A stretch of DNA of 64,000 nt from Desulfovibrio sp. MES5 (GTDB lineage: Bacteria; Desulfobacterota; Desulfovibrionia; Desulfovibrionales; Desulfovibrionaceae): the NCBI RefSeq assembly GCF_002237645.1, contig NZ_MJUZ01000011.1:1-64000 (forward strand), read 5' to 3'. Positions 7,940-15,962 of the stretch are shown piece by piece (the first letter of the stretch is position 1; each line of letters begins with the position of its first letter). Below the pieces are notes generated by a model, which saw nothing but the letters and a program-made list of their open reading frames with translations, was not told the origin of the DNA and did no database searches. Made by a program: the position numbers and the translations under genes.

Positions 7940-8326
7940 CTACAATTCATCCAGCGGCATGTCCGGTGTAACGGTGAATTGTCCGCTACTCACCCTGGCG
8001 GACTTCTCCGGTTGCGACATGGGCGCGGCCTTTTCCGTCTGCACGGGCGGCGGGGGTGTGTCTTTTTTCTTGTCCTTACCGCGTCTGAACTCGTTCAGGT
8101 ATTTTGCCAGTGTGGGCGGCTTTATCTCAATGCCTTTCTCATGGAGTTTTTCGGCAATCTCTTGGGTATCGAAGCCGCGTTTTTTCATCCGTTCCAGTGT
8201 CGGGGCCAGGGCGAAGATTGTTTCTTTCACGGTCAGGCTGCGGTTGCCGTCCAGAGTGACTTTGGCGGGCTTCATCCTGGCAAGCTCCAATCCGATTTCC
8301 TTGACCTGGGCTGCGGTGATATTCAT
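7940..8326 (-). CDS. Mobilization accessory / HTH-like protein
   Basis: 128 residues from the ATG preceded by AAAGGAGAG. The N-terminal half has SLTVKETIFALAPTLERMKK, then GFDTQEIAEKLHEKGIEIKP, then TLAKYLNEFRR, a pattern seen in small plasmid and ICE mobilization proteins annotated as MobC/TraK-like. A helix-turn-helix probably covers residues 50-85. The C-terminus is a Pro/Lys-rich flexible tail. It sits between the MobV relaxase and the terminator hairpin, with the oriT hairpin just upstream, which suggests a relaxosome component. Confidence 0.7.
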   Translation of the reverse strand: MNITAAQVKEIGLELARMKPAKVTLDGNRSLTVKETIFALAPTLERMKKRGFDTQEIAEKLHEKGIEIKPPTLAKYLNEFRRGKDKKKDTPPPPVQTEKAAPMSQPEKSARVSSGQFTVTPDMPLDEL

Positions 8327-8414
8327 GCTTTTTCTCTCCTTTATTGTGGCGGGGCCATACCCCGGATTTTGCTTTTGGCGGTCGAGCGGCACGTTCGCCC
8401 ACACTTCGCGGAGT

Positions 8415-8436
8415 GAAGTATAGTGGGCTATACTTC
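8415..8436. other. Candidate oriT of pMV158/MobV type
   Basis: GAAGTATAG, TGGG loop, CTATACTTC form a perfect 9-bp hairpin. The plus strand reads AAGTATAGTGGGCTATACTT, closely resembling the pMV158-family nick region (AAGTATAGTGTG/TTATACTT). With an intact MobV relaxase next door this is a strong candidate. It lies downstream of the relaxase gene, not upstream as in pMV158. Confidence 0.72.
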
Positions 8437-8463
8437 TGCTCCCCGCAAAGATTCAGCGCGGAC

Positions 8464-9762
8464 TCAACGGCCCATGCCCATACCGCGCGGCCTCCGTTCC
8501 AATGACTGCGCTCTCTGCTGTTCGCGTTCTGCCCGCTGCCGCTCAAGCTCTGCGGCTTTTTGCTGCTCAAGCTCTTTAGCTTGGCGCTCTTTATCCGCTT
8601 GCTGCTGGCGCTCCTGCTGTTTGATTTCTTCGAGCAGCCGTTTTTGCTCTGCCGCTTTCCGTTGCGCTTCCTGCCGCTGCTCCCGCTCGTATTCATCGCG
8701 CATCATACTGGCGTCTGTATTCCAGCGGAAAAACTTCTCGGTTTCTTCCAGGCGGGCGAGAAGGTTCTGATTGGTGTTGTTCAAACTTCGGATGCTCGCG
8801 TTGATTTTCTGGCGTTCTTCGGCATGCTGCAGTTCAATGCCAAGAACTTTGTCGTGTAGCTCCTTGGCTTGGGCTTGCAATTTCTCGTTATCGGCTTTCA
8901 GCTTTTCATTCTGCGCGTCCACGATGCCCTTTGCCGCCAATGCCTTTTTCTGGTGTTCGATTATCCCTTGGGCAGCTTCCAGCACGGATTTGAAATTGAG
9001 CATTGACGCCTTGGGAATGTCCGTTTGCTCGGAGAGCATTTTTTCCGCTTCCTGGGCTTGCCGTTCAATGGACTGCAAACGCTCCTGCAATGCGGACTCC
9101 TCCCGCTGGCGCTGTACCAGTTCAGCGTTCACGGCCTGGGTTTCTTTTTCCAGACTATGAAGCGCCTCCTGCTGCTGTTTGAATTCACGAGTGTTCAGAT
9201 GTTTTTTCTTCGCTCCCGGCTCCTGCTCGACGCCGCGCTGCAAATCAAACCCACTGCTTTGCAGATGCCGGGGCAACTCGGTTTGCAGCTTTTTCAGACT
9301 TTCCCGTGTGTAGATTTCCTTAGCGTTCAGTCGGCCGTCCGGCGTCACCGGAACATGCAGGAAGTGCATGTGCGGCGTTTTTTCATCCATGTGGACCATT
9401 GCGGAAATGACGTTTTCCGCGCCGACAAACTCCGTAAGGAAGGCTTTGCTTTCCTCAAAAAAACGCCTGGTTTCTTCCGGGGGGAGCTTTTCAAAAAACG
9501 CGCTGTCAGAGGACACGATGAGGCCGCACATATGCACGGCGTCTTTCCGCACGGCCTTCACCAATAAGAGGTCGTCAATGCGATTCTGGATGGCCTCGGC
9601 GTAGTTTCCAGAGGCGGATTCGTGCAGATCGTAGTTGTGGCCGCTGCGCTCATAATCAATATCCGGGTTGGAATGACTTTCTCGCTCCCGGTTGTTGTGG
9701 CTCTGGATGCCGCGCACAGCTTCTTTTTTGAATTTATCCATGTGTAAAACGAGATAGGACAT
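8464..9762 (-). CDS. MobV-family (Mob/Pre) relaxase
   Basis: 432 residues. The N-terminal relaxase domain closely follows MobM of pMV158: MSYLVLHMDKFK start, HNNRERESHSNPDIDYERS at 22-40, and the metal-binding HMDEKTPHMH at 124-133. The C-terminal half (about 190-430) is a long coiled coil rich in Glu, Gln and Arg. I chose the internal ATG because the conserved family start begins there and AAGGAAG lies upstream. It nicks oriT and stays bound to the 5' end for transfer through a helper conjugation system. Confidence 0.93.
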   Translation of the reverse strand: MSYLVLHMDKFKKEAVRGIQSHNNRERESHSNPDIDYERSGHNYDLHESASGNYAEAIQNRIDDLLLVKAVRKDAVHMCGLIVSSDSAFFEKLPPEETRRFFEESKAFLTEFVGAENVISAMVHMDEKTPHMHFLHVPVTPDGRLNAKEIYTRESLKKLQTELPRHLQSSGFDLQRGVEQEPGAKKKHLNTREFKQQQEALHSLEKETQAVNAELVQRQREESALQERLQSIERQAQEAEKMLSEQTDIPKASMLNFKSVLEAAQGIIEHQKKALAAKGIVDAQNEKLKADNEKLQAQAKELHDKVLGIELQHAEERQKINASIRSLNNTNQNLLARLEETEKFFRWNTDASMMRDEYEREQRQEAQRKAAEQKRLLEEIKQQERQQQADKERQAKELEQQKAAELERQRAEREQQRAQSLERRPRGMGMGR

Positions 9763-9809
9763 AGTTGGACTTCCTTGTATCACTCGCTCTCTCGCTCTTT
9801 ATGCGGCGG

Positions 9810-9950
9810 GAAAGCGGTACATTTTTTCATTTTTTGTGGTACAGCAGTTGCAAACTTCGCTGGACATAGTTGCACTTCATTGGATTACTAATACGAGGAA
9901 TATTGCCGATGTACCGCTGTACCGCCCCTTAGGGGGTGATACAGCGATAC
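9810..9950. repeat. Iteron-like GGTAC/GTACC repeats and 20-bp hairpin
   Basis: Variants of GGTACAGCG and its complement occur near 9813, 9836, 9911 and 9939. The last two form a near-perfect inverted repeat (9911-9929 with 9931-9950). The block lies between the relaxase start and the end of the primase-helicase gene. It could be a replication origin, a relaxase-promoter control site, or a terminator for the upstream gene. Confidence 0.5.
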
Positions 9951-9966
9951 ACCTGAAAACGGCGGG

Positions 9967-11766
9967 TCAATTTCCTCCGTCCAGTTTCTTTTTCAACCGC
10001 TGGATTGCGCCCTTGGACTTGCCCATTTCCTCGGCGCAGTCGCGGATGCTGTAACCCTCGCTCAAAAGACGCTTGAGTGTTTCCAGTTCCACGTCTTCCA
10101 GCACTTTTATCTGCCAGTGCAGGGCATTGCCCTCCGTCACCAGATTGGCCTCAAAGGGCTTGGCATCATCGCCCAATACGCTCCGCGCTTTTGTCAGATG
10201 GACTTCAAATCGTGCGCCCTCGGCCATGCTGTATTCTCTGGGCCTCCGTAGACTGATTACCGTGTCCATAATATCCTCCCTGGCGCTGGTGCCGCGCTGG
10301 TCGCCGGATTTTCCGGCATGGTGAATAAGGAGCACGGTTATCCCTCTGCGGCGCAAGTCCAGCAGCCACGACTGCATGACTTGCCAGGATTGCGCCTCAT
10401 TTTCTTTCCCTGTGCGGCACAGGGTTGCGATATTATCCAGCACAACCATGTCCACGCCTTTCAGATACGGTTCCAACGCTAGTTGTCCGCTCATGGTGGA
10501 TAAATCCGGCATGGGGCAGGGCTGTAAATCCGGCGTGATGAGCGTCAGATTTTTTAAGGCATGGGGCGGAACCGCCATGCCGCTGATAAGAGCGGCAAGA
10601 CGGCTCTGCATCGCTGTAGCGGGCATTTCTCCATCCACATACAGCGTCCGTTTGGGGGTGGGAGCACGCCAGTCGAAAACAGCCCCGCCGGATGCCACGG
10701 CCACGGCAACGCTCAAGGCCACAAAGGTTTTGCCGATGCCACGCGGGGCATACAAAATGCCTATGCCTTGTACCGGGAGAACGGGCGACAGAAGTAACCC
10801 CCGTTCAGGAATGGACATGGAAAGAAACTCCCCCATATCCAGAGACACCAGGGCGGGGGCGCTGCCGACTGCGGCGGGATGGTTTTCAGACGCTTCCAAC
10901 TGACGGCGGACTTCCTGTAGGCCATCGCTTTCGTGCAAATCGTTGAAGTCCGTTCCGATTCCCAAGGCAAAGAATGGAAGAACGAGCCGGGCCAGCGCCG
11001 CTTGAGCGGCCTCTTGCCCTTTGTTGCTGCCCGCTTCATCATTGTCACCGCAGATGAGTATGGATTTGTCTGGAAACGCATTACGCACAGCGCCAGCCAC
11101 GATTGGGAGATTGTTTGCAGAAAACGCCACATACACGGTGTAACCACAAGCAAGGTGAATGCTGGCTCCGGTGGCGTAACCTTCGCAAACGGCAACAGCC
11201 TTTTCCGGCTTGCCCTGAATGACAAAATGCCCGCCGTGAACTTTGCCGCCAGTAAGGAAACGCTTTTCCCCATCCGGCGCTATGCGTTGCAGCGTTTGCA
11301 CGTTGCCGGAAGCGTCTTGTACGGGAATAAGCAAAGTGCCATTTGGGGCTTGTCGCACAGCCCCAAGTGGCGGGATGCCTTTACGCTGCAAGTATGGATG
11401 CTCCGGGGAGCAGGGAATGGAAGCGTTTAGCTCGCTCTGCGCTTTTTGCGCCGCCGCTGCCTGTCGCCGTGCAAATTCATCCTCACGTTGCTGTTTTACG
11501 ATAGCTTGCCGCTGCCGTAATGCCTCCTTTTCCGCTTGGGAAAATGTTCTTTCCTCGGTATCGGTGAACGTTCCTTGCTCTACGCTCTCCCAGTTGCACC
11601 ACCAGAGTGTCGCAGGGGTGTCCAGATGGGCGATATACGCGCCGTTCTGCTTGTTGGGCTTGGCTTGGGTGGGGCAACGGTGCAGTTTGCCGTCCGCAAT
11701 GATTTCAGCCGGTATCAGCCCTTTGCCGTTCAGAACATCACGGAAAGTTTGCAGGGCGTTACTCAT
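9967..11766 (-). CDS. Toprim/RecA-like primase-helicase
   Basis: 599 residues from the ATG overlapping the end of the AlpA-like gene (ATGAGTAA). The N-terminal half contains a Toprim-like region (AVCEGYATGASIHLACGYT, LICGDNDEAG). The C-terminal half is a RepA-type hexameric helicase (AAA_25): Walker A YAPRGIGKTFVA, Walker B VDMVVLDNIA, and sensor LLIHHAGKSGDQRGTS. The last about 40 residues form an HTH. It probably replicates the excised circular form of the element. The two activities in one chain resemble plasmid RepA/primase fusions. Confidence 0.88.
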   Translation of the reverse strand: MSNALQTFRDVLNGKGLIPAEIIADGKLHRCPTQAKPNKQNGAYIAHLDTPATLWWCNWESVEQGTFTDTEERTFSQAEKEALRQRQAIVKQQREDEFARRQAAAAQKAQSELNASIPCSPEHPYLQRKGIPPLGAVRQAPNGTLLIPVQDASGNVQTLQRIAPDGEKRFLTGGKVHGGHFVIQGKPEKAVAVCEGYATGASIHLACGYTVYVAFSANNLPIVAGAVRNAFPDKSILICGDNDEAGSNKGQEAAQAALARLVLPFFALGIGTDFNDLHESDGLQEVRRQLEASENHPAAVGSAPALVSLDMGEFLSMSIPERGLLLSPVLPVQGIGILYAPRGIGKTFVALSVAVAVASGGAVFDWRAPTPKRTLYVDGEMPATAMQSRLAALISGMAVPPHALKNLTLITPDLQPCPMPDLSTMSGQLALEPYLKGVDMVVLDNIATLCRTGKENEAQSWQVMQSWLLDLRRRGITVLLIHHAGKSGDQRGTSAREDIMDTVISLRRPREYSMAEGARFEVHLTKARSVLGDDAKPFEANLVTEGNALHWQIKVLEDVELETLKRLLSEGYSIRDCAEEMGKSKGAIQRLKKKLDGGN

Positions 11767-11977
11767 TGTCTGCCCCCTGCTTGCCAAGGTTCTCTATAAA
11801 CGCGTCGATGTCCTCGGCTTTCCAGACAGTAGTGCGGGGGCCGATCTTGATGGGTTGGGGAAAGCGTCCGGTGCGGCACCCCTCCAAAAATGAGCTTCTG
11901 CTGATGGAAAGGCGAGCCAGAACCTCTTTAATACGGAGTAGCCGCTTAATGGATGATTCAACTTGTTTCTGTGACAT
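11759..11977 (-). CDS. AlpA/excisionase-like regulator
   Basis: 72 residues with a MerR-like winged HTH (LLRIKEVLARLSISRSSFLE ... GRFPQPIKIGPRTTVWKAEDI), typical of AlpA-family proteins of P4-like elements. It is translationally coupled to the primase-helicase: its stop overlaps that gene's start. AlpA proteins activate integrase or act as excisionase. The 10-bp phased repeats 60-110 bases upstream of its start are candidate binding sites. Confidence 0.9.
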   Translation of the reverse strand: MSQKQVESSIKRLLRIKEVLARLSISRSSFLEGCRTGRFPQPIKIGPRTTVWKAEDIDAFIENLGKQGADNE

Positions 11978-12039
11978 AAAAAGCCTCCTAAGTTTTTATT
12001 GAACTTAGGAGGCACTAAAGCACTAAAAACACTGAAAAA

Positions 12040-12092
12040 CCGGGAGTGTAGGCTGGGAAATATCGGGAAAATCCGGGAAAAACCGGGAATGT
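12040..12092. repeat. Tandem 10-bp repeats upstream of the alpA-like gene
   Basis: Four contiguous units of YYGGGAAAAT type start at 12053, 12063, 12073 and 12083. A fifth related unit (CCGGGAGTGT) lies at 12040. The 10-bp period places each unit on the same DNA face. It lies between the alpA-like and hypothetical genes, fitting an iteron set or regulator array. Confidence 0.6.
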
Positions 12093-12100
12093 TGGCAAAA

Positions 12101-13102
12101 TTATTCTGTGTAGTAGCGTCCTTCTGCCAGTTCCAAATGCTTCCGGGCGTGTTTAGCTCTGGCGCTGTCTGTAATGCCTTCTCCGCGCAAAATAGTTCCG
12201 ATTTCTGTTATGCTTTTGATGCCCACCCAATAGTGGAGAGCATAGGCGATTGGAGCATCTTCCTTATACCCGGCAATCCGCATATCGTTACAGACTTGTT
12301 GCCCTGTCTTTCCTTCCCATAAAGAGCGGGGAATGAGAATCATACCCTCTTTTTGTCCATGCTCCGCAACTTCGGGCAGGGTATTCGGGGGCGCTTCCTC
12401 CCCAACGGACGACGGAATATGCGTTTCGGTAATTATATCTGATTGTTCGGGTTCGGGAACTGGCGGCATTTTTTGTGCAGCCCTTTTGATAACAAACTCG
12501 ACCATCTTTTCCGTGATGCCTTTTACTTCCTTGACGAAAGGGAAGCCCCGAATAACAGACCAGTAGTGAATGGCCGATAGATTATTCACGGCAACCGTAT
12601 CGGGGAATATATTTAACAGAACATGGGGAGCAGAAAGTTTCAGGTCAATGTTTTTCACCCCTTCTACCCTGGTGATGCTGGCAATATTTTTCTCCACCAA
12701 CTCAAGATGATAAAAGAGAAATGTTCTGTCAGAATCATTTACAGCGGATTTACTGTCATACGTTGTCTCGACTATGTAATCGAAACCACTTTCTAAATCC
12801 TTGAAAGATATGCGCCGTGCCATTTCATAGAAAAAATCGACTATCCATTTTGCATATGTTTCTGTTGGGAAGTATTTTTCCGGTATCTGGTGGGTTTCAG
12901 GGAAAGGCGGATTCTCTACCTTGTAAAGCCGGGAGCATTCAGCGGCGGGATATTTCCAATAAGAGGAATACGCCTTTTGCCACAGTTCATAGGGAAAGAC
13001 GCCATCAGGGGATAGGTAGTCCAGGAGTTCTTGAGGTTCATATTCGCCCAGGCCGTATGCCTGTTTGACTCTGAACAAAGGTATTTTTTGCGGCTCAAAC
13101 AT
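12101..13102 (-). CDS. Conserved element protein of unknown function
   Basis: I do not recognise this 333-residue protein. It starts MFEPQKIPLF (an upstream in-frame GTG at 13174 lies inside the 53-bp repeat and is less likely). No membrane segment or signal peptide. A Pro/Glu-rich linker near residues 215-260 separates the N-terminal two-thirds from a C-terminal unit of about 75 residues (GKTGQQVCNDMRIAGYKEDAPIAYALHYW...). The C-terminal unit looks like a small helical DNA-associated domain. It is part of the element backbone between integrase and AlpA, so a replication or regulation role is possible. Confidence 0.65.
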   Translation of the reverse strand: MFEPQKIPLFRVKQAYGLGEYEPQELLDYLSPDGVFPYELWQKAYSSYWKYPAAECSRLYKVENPPFPETHQIPEKYFPTETYAKWIVDFFYEMARRISFKDLESGFDYIVETTYDSKSAVNDSDRTFLFYHLELVEKNIASITRVEGVKNIDLKLSAPHVLLNIFPDTVAVNNLSAIHYWSVIRGFPFVKEVKGITEKMVEFVIKRAAQKMPPVPEPEQSDIITETHIPSSVGEEAPPNTLPEVAEHGQKEGMILIPRSLWEGKTGQQVCNDMRIAGYKEDAPIAYALHYWVGIKSITEIGTILRGEGITDSARAKHARKHLELAEGRYYTE

Positions 13103-13172
13103 GGATTTATCAGTACAACAAAGGCCACAGATGGGCAATAAGCAGAAGGGCGGCGCGGTTTTTGTGAGCGGC

Positions 13173-13225
13173 ACCCCAAAGAAGTGCCGCGCTGCAAAAA
13201 TCCGTGCCGCCCTGGTGGGTCAGCT
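13173..13225 (+). repeat. 53-bp dispersed repeat, copy 2
   Basis: Matches 4539-4591 at 50 of 53 positions, same orientation. It lies between the hypothetical gene and the 63-residue gene. The two copies bracket most of the cargo and the intact replication/mobilization genes. Confidence 0.75.
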
Positions 13226-13238
13226 TGTGTTTGCTCGA

Positions 13239-13430
13239 TTAGCTATACCACGCCCTGACCATATCAAGGCCATCGTAGCCGAATTGTTTCATATGCTCTT
13301 TTTCTTCTTCGCTCCAGCCGGTATCTTTGACGGTGATTTGAGCATTTTCCGGTATTTCCCCAATGGAAACGGTGAGTTCGTTTGTTTCGGCAGAATCATA
13401 TTCTATTGTATCAAGTTGGTATTCAAACAT
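13239..13430 (-). CDS. Small acidic hypothetical protein
   Basis: 63 residues, acidic, no membrane segment; the family is not recognised. A strong AGGAGG ribosome site seven bases before the ATG supports it as a real gene. It sits 27 bases after the integrase stop on the same strand, so it is likely co-transcribed with the integrase. Could be a small regulator or an antirestriction-type protein, but nothing in the sequence decides. Confidence 0.6.
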   Translation of the reverse strand: MFEYQLDTIEYDSAETNELTVSIGEIPENAQITVKDTGWSEEEKEHMKQFGYDGLDMVRAWYS

Positions 13431-13457
13431 ATTTCCTCCTGTATCACTGTTCTGCCG

Positions 13458-14792
13458 TCAAACGGCTATGCAATCCACTTGTTCAGTGCTGTCATGCTCA
13501 CTGGATACTTGCTTTTTTCTTTTCCGGGCCTTGTTTGCCTGAACATGCAGCCAGTCTGCGTATTTTTGTACCACTTGCCTTCTCATTCTAAGATACTTGG
13601 CGTGGTTATAGGCTTGTGACACTTCATTGCCGATATTATGGGAAAGCTGCTTTTCAACGGCCTCAAAATTGTAACCAAGCTCGTTGCCGGTCGTTGAGAA
13701 CATGCCTCTAAGCCCGTGTGTGGTCAGTTCGCCCACGGAGTAGCCCAAACCTTCAAGAATCAGCTTGCGTAGCGTTTCAGGAACTATATGGAGGTTGCCC
13801 GCTCCGCCGGGAAACATATATTCAAAGTCGCCGGTGATTTTGTGAAGCTCGGTCAAAACCTTCAACGCCTGTTCACTCAATGGACATTCATCGTTTTCAA
13901 GGCCGGTTTTGGTGTTTTCCGCATCTTTTCGCCAAAGTTTCTGCTCAAAGTCAATCTCGGTCCATTTGCCCTCGCAGACTTCGTGAGGCCGCTTCATAGT
14001 GTATAAAACCAGCCATAAGCCGTGGATGGTGTACGGAAGGGCTTTCGTTCCCTTGTACTTGGGCTTGTAATCTTCCAGGCGCACAACAAAATCACCGATG
14101 GCCGCTGGTTCCACAAGGGTGGCGTGGTGCTTGGCCTTTACCCGCTTCTTGCGGTATCTGCCCAAATTTTGCGCGACATTCGGGAGGCTTTTGTCGTGCA
14201 GCTCCGCGTATTCGTAGAGCTGCTTCCAGACACCCGCAACTTTTTTCGCCTGGGCATGTTTTTCCGATTCGGTGAGCAAGCGTATGCAGTCTTCGATCAC
14301 GGCATGGGTTATATCCCTAAGTTTCATGTGGCCGTAAGGTTTGACAATATATTTCTGCGCCCTGTCGCTCTTGGTCTTGATGGTATTTTTTGACCAGTTG
14401 GGGTCGCTTTTGAGCCACTTTTCGACATACTGCTTTACTGTCCAGTGTTGCGGCGAATCGGGTGGCGCGGGGGTATCGGGGTTTCTTTTTTGAGCTTTGG
14501 CTTTTCGCGCCATTTGAGGCGGAACAAAGAGGGCGGGGTGAAGCCCCTGGTCGAGATGGGCGCGGAAGGCGGCGTTTAATTGCCTTGCTTCCGCCAGAGA
14601 GGTATCGGGAAAAGCGCCGAGCGTTTTATTGTTGGCCTTGCCTTCCCAACGGAAGCGGGCAATCCATTTTTTCGTGCAACCCTTCCTTACGGACGGTTCG
14701 ACGTGAAGCTCCAGGGCTTCGCCGTCGCCGTAGGCTGCTTTTTTGTCGGTAGCCTTTACTCCCTCAACGAATTTGACAGTGAGTTTTCCCAT
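13458..14792 (-). CDS. P4-type tyrosine integrase
   Basis: 444 residues. An N-terminal DUF4102-like arm-binding domain (about 1-90), then a core-binding domain (about 118-215) and the catalytic domain. Catalytic residues are visible: Arg268 (KRPHEV), His359 and Arg362 (HGLRGMF), His385, and Tyr395 (AYNHAKY). The ATG chosen has GGAGC upstream; the longer frame would read through an 18-bp hairpin. The gene ends toward the element interior and starts about 180 bases from the tRNA-Glu attachment site. Confidence 0.95.
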   Translation of the reverse strand: MGKLTVKFVEGVKATDKKAAYGDGEALELHVEPSVRKGCTKKWIARFRWEGKANNKTLGAFPDTSLAEARQLNAAFRAHLDQGLHPALFVPPQMARKAKAQKRNPDTPAPPDSPQHWTVKQYVEKWLKSDPNWSKNTIKTKSDRAQKYIVKPYGHMKLRDITHAVIEDCIRLLTESEKHAQAKKVAGVWKQLYEYAELHDKSLPNVAQNLGRYRKKRVKAKHHATLVEPAAIGDFVVRLEDYKPKYKGTKALPYTIHGLWLVLYTMKRPHEVCEGKWTEIDFEQKLWRKDAENTKTGLENDECPLSEQALKVLTELHKITGDFEYMFPGGAGNLHIVPETLRKLILEGLGYSVGELTTHGLRGMFSTTGNELGYNFEAVEKQLSHNIGNEVSQAYNHAKYLRMRRQVVQKYADWLHVQANKARKRKKQVSSEHDSTEQVDCIAV

Positions 14793-14811
14793 GTGAAGCT
14801 CCAAAAAAAAC

Positions 14812-14849
14812 GTGAGTAGGTATTTGCTTTGTAGCAAATTCCTACTCAC
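14812..14849. repeat. Inverted repeat with CCTACTCAC units near the integrase start
   Basis: GTGAGTAGGTATTTGCT and TAGCAAATTCCTACTCAC form an almost perfect 17-18 bp hairpin. CCTACTCACA recurs at about 14893, between this hairpin and the att site. The units may be integrase arm-type sites. Alternatively, the hairpin is a leader structure controlling integrase expression. Confidence 0.55.
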
Positions 14850-14972
14850 ATTTCAACTCACATCGGCGCTGGACTGAAGCGGATAAATGCGGACCTACTC
14901 ACACATTTTTGGCTTCAAAGTATTGCTATTACAGCGACTTAAAAAACTTCCTCGAACCTCTGTGATAAAAGT

Positions 14973-14997
14973 TTTGGCGTCCCCAAGGGGATTTGAA
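14973..14997. repeat. Right attachment-site repeat inside tRNA-Glu
   Basis: Partner of 235-259. It covers the CCA, acceptor-stem 3' strand and part of the T arm of tRNA-Glu, so insertion regenerated an intact tRNA at this end. Confidence 0.9.
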
Positions 14998-15051
14998 CCC
15001 CTGTCGACGGCGTGAAAGGCCGTTGTCCTGGGCCGGCTAGACGATGGGGAC
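14975..15051 (-). tRNA. tRNA-Glu (UUC), CCA encoded
   Basis: The minus strand folds as a cloverleaf. The acceptor GTCCCCA pairs with TGGGGAC, followed by discriminator G and encoded CCA. Anticodon TTC lies in CCTTTCACG; the T arm is GGGGTTCAAATCCCC. It is the integration target of the element. Confidence 0.96.
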
Positions 15052-15062
15052 GCACTATGTTT

Positions 15063-15137
15063 TGGCTGGGCTGCAAGGACTCGAACCTTGATTAACGGAG
15101 TCAGAATCCGTCGTCCTGCCAATTGAACGACAGCCCA
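15063..15137 (-). tRNA. tRNA-Gln (CUG), CCA encoded
   Basis: The acceptor TGGGCTG pairs with CAGCCCA, and CCA is encoded. Anticodon CTG lies in ATTCTGACT; the T loop is GGTTCGAGTCC. It starts 11 bases upstream of tRNA-Glu on the same strand, so the two form one tRNA transcript. Confidence 0.96.
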
Positions 15138-15962
15138 ACACGAAGAGTGTGTATATGTGATGGCCGCTCGACTGTCAAGCAAGAATTTTAAAAAACTAAT
15201 TTTTCTTGTCTACTTGGTGAGCCAGCATAACTCCGCCTACCCTTCCGGCATGGCCTACCATAAGATGAAAAAAACCTTCCGTGCGGAAAAAAAGCGTGCG
15301 CTGCCAGTAGCCTCCGGTGCAAGTCTTCTAAAAACTGGCCCATTGTTAAACAACAGCCCCCTGACCAAGGGTGTGGCCCAACTGCTTCTACAACTCCCTC
15401 GGCTCCAAACCATCAGGCTCACAGACGTGTCTGCCTGATGGACTACTATCGACTTCATACCCATTCTTTCACAACCCATCAGGGCGGCAGTCAACTGAGC
15501 CCCACTTGTGCTCCTTTAGAGCAGGTCATCTTTGCGATCATACCTTGCCAGCAATGTGAGGCTCGGGTTTATACCATGTAACACATGGAATAAGCTGTAA
15601 TTACGTCTTTACAGCGCGCACTTTTGCACGTAGCCGCCAGGCATTTCGCTCTGAAATTGTCAGATCAACATATGGACGGCTATGCCCAGCCTCACCACAA
15701 CGCAAACTCCAAACAACCCACTAAAATACAATGATATGTGATGCAGGATAGAAACGTCTAATACTATAAATAAAATAATCTATACCCTGAGACGTATTAA
15801 TTCCGGATAAAAATCATCTGGAACACTCACCCCAAGAGCACAAAGATACTTGCGCTATCAGTTTTCTCATGCTACCCATACTAAACAACTAACCTCTAAC
15901 CCATAAGAATTTGTGAAAAAAATGTTTATCACCTAACATCTACACAATGTCGGAGGAAGACA
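15138..15962. other. Intergenic region without a recognised gene
   Basis: 825 bases between the tRNA pair and the YeiH-type gene. Short open frames occur on both strands (15157-15438, 15255-15494) but lack ribosome sites and family resemblance. A 9-bp hairpin (CCATCAGGC / GCCTGATGG, 15410-15441) is the only clear structure. The last 250 bases are AT-rich and should hold the promoter of the downstream operon. Confidence 0.6.

Larger units (their letters stand above)
235..14997. mobile_element. Integrative mobilizable element inserted in tRNA-Glu
   Basis: The element is bounded by 25-bp direct repeats, the right one being the tRNA-Glu 3' end. It contains a P4-type integrase adjacent to the tRNA, an AlpA-like regulator, a primase-helicase, a MobV relaxase with an accessory protein and a pMV158-like oriT, and XRE/CI regulators. 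I see no type IV secretion genes, so it should be mobilizable rather than self-transmissible. Cargo: arsR-like regulator, CSCSS permease, thioredoxin-like protein, DUF2254 protein and KtrAB. Several decayed genes (4650-5305, 7421-7768) show recombination between related elements. Confidence 0.88.

Noticed and set aside
15157-15494. Small genes in the tRNA/YeiH gap
   Set aside because: Open frames on both strands overlap each other, lack ribosome sites and match no family I know.
15911-15932. Rex/FNR-type site before the YeiH-type gene
   Set aside because: TTGTGA followed by a distant TCAC has the wrong spacing for a symmetrical site.
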